From Spartobacteria bacterium (lineage in GTDB: Bacteria > Verrucomicrobiota > Verrucomicrobiia > Chthoniobacterales > UBA10450): a stretch of DNA of 64,000 nucleotides. Of the stretch, positions 54,401 to 61,825 are shown piece by piece (the first letter of the stretch is position 1; each line of letters opens with the position of its first letter). Position numbers and translations under genes: made by a program. The stretch lies in contig PLCN01000002.1 of the NCBI GenBank assembly GCA_003134785.1, positions 517,989 to 581,988 of the forward strand, in the 5' to 3' direction. The notes beneath the pieces are model-generated. The model saw nothing but the letters and a program-made list of their open reading frames with translations. It was not told the origin of the DNA and did no database searches.

Positions 54401-55383
54401 CTACGCCAACAGCTACTGCGACAGCTACCCCGACGGCTACCGCTACTGCCACACCAACAGCGACGGCTATGCCAACCGCAACCGCAACGGCTACGCCCAC
54501 AGCAACCTCCACTCCGACTGCTACCGCAACCTCTACACCAACGGCAACAGCTACTGCAACAGCGACGCCGACAGCAACACCGACGCAGGCCCTCAATCTC
54601 TCGACCCGCATGCGGACAGACATCGGAGATAATGCTGGAATCGGGGGCTTCATCATCACAGGGAATGTTCCCAAGCATGTGGTTGTTCGAGCCATCGGAC
54701 CGTCGTTAACGAAATTCGGATTCTCGTCGGCAGAAGTTCTGGCCGATCCAACCCTGGAGCTGCATGGCCCAGGAAGCTTCGAGACTATCTCGAACGACAA
54801 CTGGAGAGATTCCCAGCAAGCACAGATCCAGGCCGATGGTTTGGCGCCAACCAATGATCTGGAATCAGTGATTGACGCGACGTTGCCTCCCGGCAATTAC
54901 ACAGCCATCGTGCGTGGGAACGCGGGAACACCTCCGGCCGGCATTTCGTTGGTCGAAGTCTACGACGTCGACACCGCGGCCGCCTCGAAGCTCGCGAACC
55001 TCAGCACCCGGGCCTTCGTTGGCACCAGCAACAACGTGGTGATTGCCGGCTTTATTCTGGGTAACGGCAACAACAACGATAGGGTTGTCGTCCGCGGTCT
55101 CGGCCCCAGCCTGAGCTCTTTCGGCGTCCCGAACCCGCTTCAGGATCCGACCCTGGAGCTTCGCGACCAGAATGGTACCCTGCTTCGCTCGAACAACGAC
55201 TGGCAGGATGATCCCGTCCAGGCAGCCCAGATCATAGCTGCCGGACTGGCGCCGAGTAACACGAAGGAGTCCGCCATCGCTGCGACTCTTCCGCCGGGAC
55301 TCTACACCGCGATCCTGGCCGGACTAAATAATGGCACCGGCATCGGGCTCGTCGAAGTTTACGAGCGCGGGGCTGGGCCGTAG
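51418..55383 (+). CDS. Large secreted multidomain protein
   Basis: A 1321-residue exported protein. The parts in order are: signal or anchor at 16-36; Pro-rich stretch to about 165; a beta-rich, probably propeller-like region at 170-610 (VGSTQYVQWNNTSFAVFNKTTGA, GDPVVSYDILAGRWILSQF); a carboxypeptidase-regulatory-like Ig domain at 615-690 (GTVTGTITSSETGAPISGVTVTLS); a further beta region to about 975; a Pro-Thr-Ala repeat linker at about 981-1057; and two tandem copies of an approximately 130-residue C-terminal domain (ADPTLELHGP..., QDPTLELRDQ...), each ending G(I)SLVEVY/GIGLVEVY. It probably acts at the cell surface; no enzymatic motif is seen. Confidence 0.75.
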   Translation: MKMKNFGRAAFFNLRALFAALLCLTAVMVTLLAFGPVAQQRNSKGQTTTVSRWLTRLASSVGIESRSQPGGAIKLDKDPAERPPGATQPPVGPYTGPVRDLRPVTAVRSANLRDMPPIDPASVPKIYHVEPIPPKPPTQSARPEGPFQTVAGPLASAPSPTGLTFEGVGVGLLGFSPSSNPPDVEGRVGSTQYVQWNNTSFAVFNKTTGALQYGPAAGNTLFQSLGGVCASHNDGDPVVSYDILAGRWILSQFAVNGPTGSASHQCVAVSTTSDATGDYYLYDFVTDPVNFIDYPHTGVWPDGYYMSAHVFNPGGTFTAGRIYVFERDMMIAGQPARMQSQDLGAEFGFLPADLDSLTPPAAGEAEFVIGPNFGLTNLTDSFRVAVVWGATPTITVTPGTPIMDGIGSAPCVNNSNGRDCVPEPGPAAGVDYLDSIAGHYMYRMAYRNNGTQESIVGSGPSNGSDASHGAVRWFEFRNPTPGSSTTTPTVFQSGTYDIDTNYRWLPSIAMDKDGNIALGYSKSSTTVLPGIYVTGRLASDTAGTMGAEVEMQAGIGVQQGGGNRWGDYSAMTIDPIDQCTFYYTNEYLKTNGAFNWSVRVTTYKFPSCTSAAGLWGTVTGTITSSETGAPISGVTVTLSNGHAGASNASGVYTILVPAGSYTATAADPKRNCASATPASAPVAPTGGGTVTQNFAMTGTSKLDANGFTISDSGGNNNGIVNRAECVFVNLGLKNNGCAKETAISATLTTTTPGVTVVDGNSNYSDILIDGSATNATPFKISVASSFGCGTDIALSLNLTYASGTKSIPFTIPTCAGGPNQTIPSSQVTTSDSTQPDRMGRDGNPSTCNGKTCPAPINTAGTRNFKTFTFTNNAGAPQCFTVTINAALGGAGDIQSAAYQTAYTPPVAQGDPTGNMCMNYLGDSGVSGLGTTLGTAAYSFTVPAQTNFVIVVNTVTGSTNSSVFSGTVSGFIDNTPGPGACAGATPSPTPTATATATPTATATATPTATATATPTATAMPTATATATPTATSTPTATATSTPTATATATATPTATPTQALNLSTRMRTDIGDNAGIGGFIITGNVPKHVVVRAIGPSLTKFGFSSAEVLADPTLELHGPGSFETISNDNWRDSQQAQIQADGLAPTNDLESVIDATLPPGNYTAIVRGNAGTPPAGISLVEVYDVDTAAASKLANLSTRAFVGTSNNVVIAGFILGNGNNNDRVVVRGLGPSLSSFGVPNPLQDPTLELRDQNGTLLRSNNDWQDDPVQAAQIIAAGLAPSNTKESAIAATLPPGLYTAILAGLNNGTGIGLVEVYERGAGP
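54361..54590 (+). repeat. Short-period coding repeat (Pro-Thr/Ala-Thr linker)
   Basis: About 230 bp of imperfect 6-base units (ACNGCN/CCNACN) that encode alternating Thr-Ala and Pro-Thr. It is a flexible linker before the C-terminal domains and a likely site of length variation by slippage. The silent antisense frame also stays open. Confidence 0.8.
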
Positions 55384-55404
55384 AGACGACGGCGAAAAAT
55401 CCGA

Positions 55405-55468
55405 TGTAGAGGCGCTTGTGCCAGGCGCCTGTATTTTGGTTTAGGCGCGTGCTCCGAGCACCTTTACA
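55405..55468. repeat. REP-like palindrome
   Basis: TGTAGAGGCGCTTG at the left and CACCTTTACA at the right enclose two hairpins, AGGCGC/GGCGCCT and GTGCTC/GAGCAC. It follows the stop of the large secreted protein and could end its transcript. Confidence 0.5.
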
Positions 55469-55490
55469 ATTCCGCCGAAGCAAACCGGTC

Positions 55491-56870
55491 ATGAAAACTG
55501 CCACGCCCATGGAATCGGCCGCGCGCGATATTGCGCGAAGGCTCCGCGCGGCCGGGCACGTTGCTTACTTTGCCGGCGGTTGTGTCCGGGATCTGTTGAG
55601 AGGTGAGGCTCCGAAGGACTTGGACATAGCGACCAATGCGACACCTGAAGTCGTGCAGAAAATCTTTTCGCGCACGTACGCGGTGGGCGCGCACTTCGGT
55701 GTGATCGTGGTGCTCGAAAACGAATTTCAATTTGAGGTTGCCACGTTTCGCTCGGACGGCGCGTATCTCGATGGCCGCAGACCGGTCAAAGTTCATTTTG
55801 CCACCGCAGAAGAGGACGCGACGCGCCGCGACTTCACCATCAACGGAATGTTCTTCGATCCGGAAAAAAATGAGGTAATCGACTTTGTCGGTGGCCGTGC
55901 CGATCTCGAGCGGAAGTTGATTCGCGCGATCGGCGATCCGGCGCAACGCTTTGCCGAAGATCGGTTGCGGATGCTGCGCGCGGTTCGGTTCGCGACCGTG
56001 CTCGGATTCGAGATCGAACCTTCGACGTGGGACGCCGTCGTGGCTCACGCGCCTTCGATTAATGAAATCAGCGCTGAGCGAATCCGCGAAGAGCTGGTGC
56101 GCATTTTCATGTCGCCGCATCGAGTGCGCGGATGGGATCTGCTCGATGCCAGCGGATTGATGCGCGCGACTTTGCCGGAAGTGGAGGCGATGAAAGGTTG
56201 CGAGCAGCCTCCGCAATTCCATCCCGAAGGCGACGTCTTCAAGCATACGCGGATCATGCTCGAGTTGTTGCCGGAAGAAGCTTCGCTGCCGCTGGTTCTC
56301 AGCGTGCTCTTCCACGACATCGGAAAGCCGCCGACCTCATCGGTCGATGAAAATGGCCGCATCCGTTTCAACGGGCATGATCGCATCGGGGCTGAGATGA
56401 CGGAAGCGGTCATGCAGCGGCTCCGATTTTCCCGCGCCGAAATTGACGCGACGGTGGAAGCAGTCCGCCAGCACATGGTGTTCAAGGACGTTCCGAACAT
56501 GCGGGTGGCAAAGCTGAAGCGCTTCATGGCGCGACCGACTTTCGACGACGAGTTGGAGCTGCACCGCGTCGATTGCGAAAGCAGCCATGGGATGATGGAT
56601 AATTATGATTTCCTGAAACGAAAACGCGAAGAGTTCGCGAATGAGCCGATCATTCCGCCGCCGCTGGTGCGCGGCGATGATTTGCTTGCGCTCGGATTGA
56701 AGCCGGGACCGAAGATCGGCGAGATCCTCGAGGCGGTGGAGACGCGGCAACTGGAAGGCATGTTGCGCGAGCGGGAGAAGGCGCTGGAGTGGGTGAAGCG
56801 GGAATACTCGTTAGGTGAGGAAGAGAAGAAACGTCCAACGTCCAACGTCCAACGTCCAACGTCGAACTAA
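55491..56870 (+). CDS. cca: CCA tRNA nucleotidyltransferase with HD domain
   Basis: Adds or repairs the 3' CCA end of tRNA. It has 459 residues. The class II head has GGCVRDLLRG near 29-38 and catalytic DLDIAT near 44-49. RRDFTINGMFFDP and the DRLRMLRAVRFA neck follow. An HD domain has FHDIGKP with a downstream H..M, and the C-terminal GDDLLALGLKPGPKIGEIL is typical. The last dozen residues (RPTSNVQRPTSN) are encoded by a repeat array. The ATG at 55491 is used; another lies at 55509. Confidence 0.9.
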   Translation: MKTATPMESAARDIARRLRAAGHVAYFAGGCVRDLLRGEAPKDLDIATNATPEVVQKIFSRTYAVGAHFGVIVVLENEFQFEVATFRSDGAYLDGRRPVKVHFATAEEDATRRDFTINGMFFDPEKNEVIDFVGGRADLERKLIRAIGDPAQRFAEDRLRMLRAVRFATVLGFEIEPSTWDAVVAHAPSINEISAERIREELVRIFMSPHRVRGWDLLDASGLMRATLPEVEAMKGCEQPPQFHPEGDVFKHTRIMLELLPEEASLPLVLSVLFHDIGKPPTSSVDENGRIRFNGHDRIGAEMTEAVMQRLRFSRAEIDATVEAVRQHMVFKDVPNMRVAKLKRFMARPTFDDELELHRVDCESSHGMMDNYDFLKRKREEFANEPIIPPPLVRGDDLLALGLKPGPKIGEILEAVETRQLEGMLREREKALEWVKREYSLGEEEKKRPTSNVQRPTSN

Positions 56871-56938
56871 GAGCTCGCGATTCGGGGTCCCTTTCTGAAA
56901 TTGAACGTTGGACGTTGGACGTTGGACGTTGGACGTTC
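56831..56938. repeat. Inverted arrays of a 9-bp unit
   Basis: The unit GTCCAACGT is repeated about three to four times at 56831-56864 and in the opposite orientation (ACGTTGGAC) at 56904-56938. The left array codes for the tail of the CCA enzyme; the right lies just before the glycogen-synthase-like gene. The spacing and inverted order could form a large stem-loop acting as a terminator. Confidence 0.7.
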
Positions 56939-56951
56939 TGCCTTCTCTAGG

Positions 56952-58403
56952 ATGAGGATTCTAATGATCAGCGCGGAGGGGCCGCCGCTCGCACGCGCGA
57001 CTGCGCTGGTGGATGTGCTGGAAGCGCTGCCCCGCGAATTGCGCGCTCGGAAACACGAGGTCGGCATTGCAATGCCGTACTATCGCGAGATCGGGGAGAA
57101 CGCCGACGTTCAAACGAAAGAGACGGGCGTCACGGTGGACGTGCAGGTCGGCGCGAAAAATTACGTGGCGGAATTTCTGGAAGGGCGGACGGCTGGTGGT
57201 GTCCAAACTTTCTTTATCCGTTGCGATGAATTTTTCGATCGCGCAGGCATCTACGGCGAACACGGCGTTCCCTATGACGACAATGCCGCGCGTTTCATTT
57301 TCTTTGGCAAAGCAGCGCTGGAGCTGGCGCGGCGGATGACTCCCACGCCGCAGATCCTGCACGTGCACGACTGGGCGTCTGCGCTCGTCCCTGCGCTGGT
57401 GCAAAACCAGCAACTGCCCTTTGCCACCGTGCTCACGATTCATCACCTGGCGGAGCAGGGCAGTTTTTGGGGGTTGGATTTCGGCCTAACGAATCTGCCC
57501 GAGAGATATTTCAAACCGGGCGGCGTCGAGTTCTTCGGTCGACTGAATTTACTGAAGGGCGGAATCGTTTTCGCGGACAAGATCACGACGGTCAGCGAAC
57601 GATATCGCCGCGAGCTGCTGAGCCCTGGCGACGGCCTCAGTCTGGACATTGTCCTGCGCGAACATGCGCAACGGTTGGTCGCGATTCTGAACGGCGCCGA
57701 TTACGAACGTTGGAATCCCGAGACCGATCAACTGCTGCCGCGCCAGTTTGGTCCTGGAAATCTTGAAGGCAAAACGGTCTGCCGCGATTTGCTGCTCGAT
57801 GCGCTCGCGCTTGCGCCCGCTCCTGCAGGCCCGGTTTTCGGGATGGTCACGCGTCTCGTCCCCGAAAAAGGTTTCGATTTACTGATGCCGCTGCTCGATC
57901 GGCTGCTGTCCGATGATGTCCGGTTAATTATTCTCGGCGAAGGCGACCCGGGATATGAAACCGCGCTCGCCATCGCGGCCAGAAAATATCCCGGCAAGTT
58001 TGCCTACCGCAGAACGTACGACGAGCAGCTCGCTCACCTGATCGAAGCCGGCGCCGATGTGACGCTCATCCCTTCGCAAATCGAACCGAGCGGGTTGAGC
58101 GCGATGTACAGTTTGAAATACGGAGCGTTACCCGTGGCGCGCGCCACCGGCGGAATCCAGGAGATCATTGAGGATTACGACCCGACGATAGACGCCGGCT
58201 TCGGTTTTCTCTGTTACGAAAAAACACCGGACGCTTTCTGGGACTCGATGAAGCGGGCTCGCGACGTTTTCCACGACAAAGCGACTTGGACGACCCTGAT
58301 GGAACGCGCGATGTCGCGCGATTTCTCGTGGAGCGAAGCGGCGCAAAACTACGAGAACGTCTACGCGGGCGTGGTTCCTGAGGCGGTTCAGTTGTCGGCG
58401 TAA
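56952..58403 (+). CDS. Glycogen/starch synthase-like GT5 enzyme with an altered ADP-glucose loop
   Basis: A 483-residue GT-B protein. The GT5 features include HVHDWASALVPALVQ near 138-152, VTRLVPEKGFDLL near 302-314, and SQIEPSGLSAMYSLKYGALPVARATGGIQEII, which carries the catalytic Glu and the GGL-type end. However, the N-terminal K-x-G-G-L loop of glycogen synthases is replaced by R-A-T-A-L (EGPPLARATALVDVLEALP). It may use another donor or have lost activity. The ATG at 56952 is chosen because the codons before it come from the repeat array. Confidence 0.8.
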   Translation: MRILMISAEGPPLARATALVDVLEALPRELRARKHEVGIAMPYYREIGENADVQTKETGVTVDVQVGAKNYVAEFLEGRTAGGVQTFFIRCDEFFDRAGIYGEHGVPYDDNAARFIFFGKAALELARRMTPTPQILHVHDWASALVPALVQNQQLPFATVLTIHHLAEQGSFWGLDFGLTNLPERYFKPGGVEFFGRLNLLKGGIVFADKITTVSERYRRELLSPGDGLSLDIVLREHAQRLVAILNGADYERWNPETDQLLPRQFGPGNLEGKTVCRDLLLDALALAPAPAGPVFGMVTRLVPEKGFDLLMPLLDRLLSDDVRLIILGEGDPGYETALAIAARKYPGKFAYRRTYDEQLAHLIEAGADVTLIPSQIEPSGLSAMYSLKYGALPVARATGGIQEIIEDYDPTIDAGFGFLCYEKTPDAFWDSMKRARDVFHDKATWTTLMERAMSRDFSWSEAAQNYENVYAGVVPEAVQLSA

Positions 58404-58477
58404 CTGATCGGCTACGTCGTGGCGCGATTAGCGTAGTAGCAGAGCTAACTTGAGCGCGGTTGACTTCCATCTCTAAA

Positions 58478-59263
58478 ATGTTCCAACACCTCACACAAAA
58501 AGCATACCTCGATCGCTGGAATACGACCGGGAAAATCTACCTTTTCACCAAACGTGAAAGAAGGTGGGCTAAAAAGAATTCAGCCAGACGAATTCTGGGT
58601 CTGGATGACATGCAGTCCCAGGCTATGGAGATGGCCTTCGCAAACGTCGAAACTTGCATCGGCCACACCGATGACGACGCGTTCATTGGATCCGATGAAA
58701 GGGCGAACACGTTCGCAACTTGGATCGCTCTCCACGGACTGAGGAACGCTCGAAACGCTGACAACCTTAAGAATTGTGATTATAAGACAACCGTCGAGGA
58801 ACTCGCCCACCACCACCGCCAGCACTACGCGTTCTTCCTGAAAAGATCCGAGGATACCCTCATCACTTGTGACAATCCGATTACCAAGCTCACTTACAAA
58901 GATGCCGGAGAAGACAAAGAACTATTCTTCGCGCCGCTCAACCCCCGAAGGGCGGTGGTTATTGTGCAAGATGACAAAATGCCAGTCGTAAGTCCTCCGA
59001 AGTGGAATGAATTAACCTTCAGAAATGCCACGGCCCTGGCCGATCCGACTCTGGAATTGCACGACAGCAACGGCGCGACGATCAGCAACGACGACTGGCG
59101 AGAGACGCAGGAGAGCGAGATCATCGCGACGACGATTCCACCAAACAAGGACCAGGAACCCGCGATCCTCGCGACACTGGCTCCCGGGAATTACACCGCG
59201 GTCGTGCGTGGGAAGAATAACACCACCGGGATCGGCCTGGTCGAAGCCTACAATCTTCAGTGA
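58478..59263 (+). CDS. Chimeric ORF: DUF4238-like part joined to a secreted-protein C-terminal piece
   Basis: 261 residues. The first 180 or so (KAYLDRWNTTGKIYLFTKRERRW...DNPIT...FFAPLNPRRAVVI) look like a cytoplasmic DUF4238-type protein, with a lower-GC sequence. From about residue 183 it changes abruptly into LADPTLELHDSNGATISNDDWRE...GIGLVEAYNLQ, the last 80 residues of the domain at the end of the 1321-residue secreted protein. There is no signal peptide, so the fused tail could not work outside the cell. It is probably a recombination product. ATG at 58478. Confidence 0.55.
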   Translation: MFQHLTQKAYLDRWNTTGKIYLFTKRERRWAKKNSARRILGLDDMQSQAMEMAFANVETCIGHTDDDAFIGSDERANTFATWIALHGLRNARNADNLKNCDYKTTVEELAHHHRQHYAFFLKRSEDTLITCDNPITKLTYKDAGEDKELFFAPLNPRRAVVIVQDDKMPVVSPPKWNELTFRNATALADPTLELHDSNGATISNDDWRETQESEIIATTIPPNKDQEPAILATLAPGNYTAVVRGKNNTTGIGLVEAYNLQ

Positions 59264-59265
59264 CG

Positions 59266-59346
59266 CTGTAGCCGCTTCGCGATGCGAAGCGCGGGAGAAG
59301 TGTGTCGAAGCGTTATCCCGCACCGCCCGCAGGGCGGCGGCTACAG
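59266..59346. repeat. Palindromic REP-like element (CTGTAGCCGC type)
   Basis: CTGTAGCCGCTTCGCGATGCGAAGCG on the left and CCGCCCGCAGGGCGGCGGCTACAG on the right; closely similar to the element at 22089-22172. It lies 3 bp after the stop of the chimeric ORF. Confidence 0.7.
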
Positions 59347-59388
59347 AGGCTAAGCCGATCGGCGTCGGTTAATGCTATGTTGTTCGCG

Positions 59389-59760
59389 ATGGCGCGCCTT
59401 CGCTATAAACGCATACCGGAACCGGAGAAGGCCGCCGCGGAATTTCATCACAACGTTTACGTGATCCTGCTCGATCCGAAGGCGGCGCGGCATCCGACGA
59501 TTCTTCGCGTGAACCCGAAACGCGATGCGACGAAGCCGTGCGTCTATGTCGGAATGAGCGGATTGCCGCCGGAACACCGCTTTGAGAATCACAAACATGG
59601 CTACAAAGCAGCGTGGGTCGTAAAAAAATATGGCGTGAGCCTGATGCCGGAGCTTTACGCGCATCTCAATCCGATGCCGTATGAAGCGGCGTTGCAGATG
59701 GAGCTGGAGCTGGCCGAAGATCTGCGAAACGACGGTTACACCGTCACGGGCGGCCACTGA
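59389..59760 (+). CDS. Small GIY-YIG-like protein
   Basis: A 123-residue protein. HNVYVILLDP near 20-29 and CVYVGMSGLPPEHRFENHKHG near 49-69 fit the two strands and the following helix of a GIY-YIG fold with V-Y-V/V-Y-V-G in place of GIY/YIG. A conserved-looking Glu lies in ALQMELELAEDLR. Nuclease activity is uncertain because the motif is divergent. ATG at 59389, with another at 59377. Confidence 0.5.
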   Translation: MARLRYKRIPEPEKAAAEFHHNVYVILLDPKAARHPTILRVNPKRDATKPCVYVGMSGLPPEHRFENHKHGYKAAWVVKKYGVSLMPELYAHLNPMPYEAALQMELELAEDLRNDGYTVTGGH

Positions 59761-59761
59761 A

Positions 59762-59836
59762 CCTGTAGCGGCGGTCTATGACCGCCGAAACGATTCATAT
59801 GGCGCGTTCTCGGCGGTCATAGACCGCCGCTACAGG
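59762..59836. repeat. Perfect 27-bp inverted repeat, possible terminator
   Basis: Bases 59762-59788 and 59810-59836 are perfectly complementary (starting CCTGTAGCGGCGG, ending CCGCCGCTACAGG) with a 21-bp spacer. It lies between two convergent genes and again has TGTAG/CTACA ends. Confidence 0.7.
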
Positions 59837-59849
59837 AGTCGGTCGTGTG

Positions 59850-60383
59850 TCACCGTCTTTTCAGACGCTTTTCGCGCATCACCAATTTCCGCGCTCGCTC
59901 GGGACCATATCGCCCGAGCGGCTTGAACTTCTTTCCTTTCGCCGCGTTGTAGGAAACAAAGAAATGCTCGATCTCGTCGAGCAACTGCGGATTCATGTCG
60001 GAAATGGATTTCAGATCCGAATCGACGCGCGCGTTCGCCGCGACGGCGATCAGTCGGTCATTGCGGTTCGTTTTGCCTTTTTCGGTTTGCTCCGCCTCCA
60101 TCACGCCGAGCAGACGCGACCGCACCAGGCATCCGGTAAAAGCCGGTTCGTCCATGAGCACGAGCACGTCCAGCTCGTCGCCATCGTCGCCGCGTGTGTT
60201 CGGTATGAATCCGAAATCATAGGGAAAAACTGCGCCAGCCGGAAGCACTCCGCTCAGTTCGAAGAGCTGCAGTTTTCTGTCCCACGAAAACTTATTCTGG
60301 CTGCCTTTGGGCGTGTCGATGATCACGTTTAAGTCGCCGGATTCACGGTCGATCGGGGCAAGCTTCGAATGGGGCGCTGTCAT
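59850..60383 (-). CDS. ppa: Inorganic pyrophosphatase (family I)
   Basis: Cytoplasmic enzyme of 177 residues that hydrolyses pyrophosphate. The signature D-G-D-E-L-D-V is near residues 65-71, preceded by YDFGFIPNT and by NKFSWDRKLQLFEL with the conserved Lys. A further Asp-rich motif (KTNRNDRLIAV) follows near 101-111. The ATG at 60383 gives the usual short N-terminus; earlier in-frame codons do not resemble the family. Confidence 0.92.
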   Translation of the reverse strand: MTAPHSKLAPIDRESGDLNVIIDTPKGSQNKFSWDRKLQLFELSGVLPAGAVFPYDFGFIPNTRGDDGDELDVLVLMDEPAFTGCLVRSRLLGVMEAEQTEKGKTNRNDRLIAVAANARVDSDLKSISDMNPQLLDEIEHFFVSYNAAKGKKFKPLGRYGPERARKLVMREKRLKRR

Positions 60384-60595
60384 GTTTCTTCGAATGATTC
60401 GCCTCTGCTTGTCAGGCTGGATTCCGTTTACCGAATAAAGCCCCGGGCCTCCCGTCCAACTCAGCTCTGAAAAAAGAACCAAACGCCCAGCTGCTGGAGC
60501 CGATGCGATTCCAGTCCGTGCAGACGGAATGGCCGACGAAACCTTGCTATCTCGAGAGCTTTCGTATTTCCTCGGCGCTTCCGAAGCCGGCCGTC

Positions 60596-61822
60596 ATGAA
60601 TTCCACGCCCAATGCATTCAGGCCGTTGCTGGCGGGATTGATCGTCACCCTGGTGCAGATCTTCGTCGCGGTGGTGCTCATCGCTCCCGAAGGCCCGTTC
60701 TCCTTCCGTTACCACACGCTCCTGCAACACGATAGCCACTGGTTCGCGAACATCGTGAATCGCGGTTACGACACCACCGTCCCGCCCATCAACCACAAAA
60801 CGATGGAGGTCTCGAACGTGGCATTTTTCCCGGCGTATCCCGCGCTGAGCGCCGTGCTCCGCTACGGGTTGCACTTGAGCACCTACAACGCGCTACTCAT
60901 CGCGGCCCAAATCGCGGCCTGGGGTTTTTGGAGTTATTTCTTTCTCTTCTGCGATCGCTGGAGTATTTCGCCGCTCCTCCAGTTTTTCGGCGCGCTCACC
61001 ATCCTGGCTCATCCGACTGCGTTCTTTCTCGTCGCCGGTTATTCCGAATCGCTTTTCATGATGACGCTCTTCGGCTTCATGTATTGGAGCAGCGCGGAGG
61101 GCACCGTCGCGAAATTTCTGGCAGCACTTCACGGTTTTGTCATGTCGGCTACACGGATTGTCGGCATTCCCTGCTCGGCGTCTCCCGTGGTGGCAGCGTT
61201 ATTCAAGCATGGGTGGAGCGGCCTGCGCGATGTTCGTTCGTGGGCGCGGCGGTACGGGCCCAGCCTCGCCGTGGCGATCGCGGCGACGCTCGGAGCCGGC
61301 AGCTTTTTTCTCTACTGTCTCTGGCGCTGGGGCCGATGGGATATGTACCTGCTGACGCAGCAGGCCGGTTGGGCGATTATTCCTGACTACCTCGCCGTCT
61401 TCAGAGGGGAGAGCTATCGCTGGCTCGTGCCGGCTCTCAAGAATCCGACCGAGGCAAGCCAGATGGCGATGACTTTGGGTGGAGTGCTTTTCGTCGCGGT
61501 TCTGCTCTGCGAATTGCTGCCGGCCATCCGGCGCACCTCCAGCTGGAAGACGCGGATCGGTTTTTATTTCTGTGGCGCGATCATCTATTATGTTTCGGTC
61601 AGCGGGGTGGCGTCGGTGGACATGGAAAGCATGCTCCGCTACGAATTTTGCCTGCACGCGTTAATCGTGCTGGCAATTGTCCATTTCCTGCGTCAATTAC
61701 GCACTCCGTCCCTGCTGGTGCGTGCATCTGGCATGGCGGTCATTGCGCTCTTCAGTGCGGCCGGGCTCAGCGTGCAGGGTTGGTATGTCTGGAATTTTAC
61801 CCGGGGCAACTGGGTAGCTTAA
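60596..61822 (+). CDS. PIG-V-like mannosyltransferase
   Basis: GT-C membrane protein of 408 residues with about nine to eleven helices. The first external loop has LLQHDSHWFANIVNRGYD and NVAFFPAYPAL, the WD..WY..IA..GY and FFP.YP pattern of PIG-V-type alpha-mannosyltransferases. It would use a polyprenyl-phosphate mannose, for which the GT2 enzyme at 33401-34090 is a possible source. ATG at 60596. The FAD oxidoreductase follows after 3 bp. Confidence 0.8.
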   Translation: MNSTPNAFRPLLAGLIVTLVQIFVAVVLIAPEGPFSFRYHTLLQHDSHWFANIVNRGYDTTVPPINHKTMEVSNVAFFPAYPALSAVLRYGLHLSTYNALLIAAQIAAWGFWSYFFLFCDRWSISPLLQFFGALTILAHPTAFFLVAGYSESLFMMTLFGFMYWSSAEGTVAKFLAALHGFVMSATRIVGIPCSASPVVAALFKHGWSGLRDVRSWARRYGPSLAVAIAATLGAGSFFLYCLWRWGRWDMYLLTQQAGWAIIPDYLAVFRGESYRWLVPALKNPTEASQMAMTLGGVLFVAVLLCELLPAIRRTSSWKTRIGFYFCGAIIYYVSVSGVASVDMESMLRYEFCLHALIVLAIVHFLRQLRTPSLLVRASGMAVIALFSAAGLSVQGWYVWNFTRGNWVA

Positions 61823-61825
61823 AAA

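Noticed and set aside
54361..54590. Short direct repeats suggesting a CRISPR array
   Set aside because: The units are 6 bp and translate into a linker within one ORF; there are no spacers and no cas genes.
54225..54896. Minus-strand frame of 223 codons reading Val-Ala/Gly-Val repeats
   Set aside because: It is the antisense of the Pro-Thr-Ala linker repeat, which leaves all frames open.
56831..56938. Repeated 9-mers suggesting iterons of a replication origin
   Set aside because: There are no dnaA, repA or AT-rich region nearby, and the two arrays are inverted around a short spacer, which fits a palindromic repeat better.
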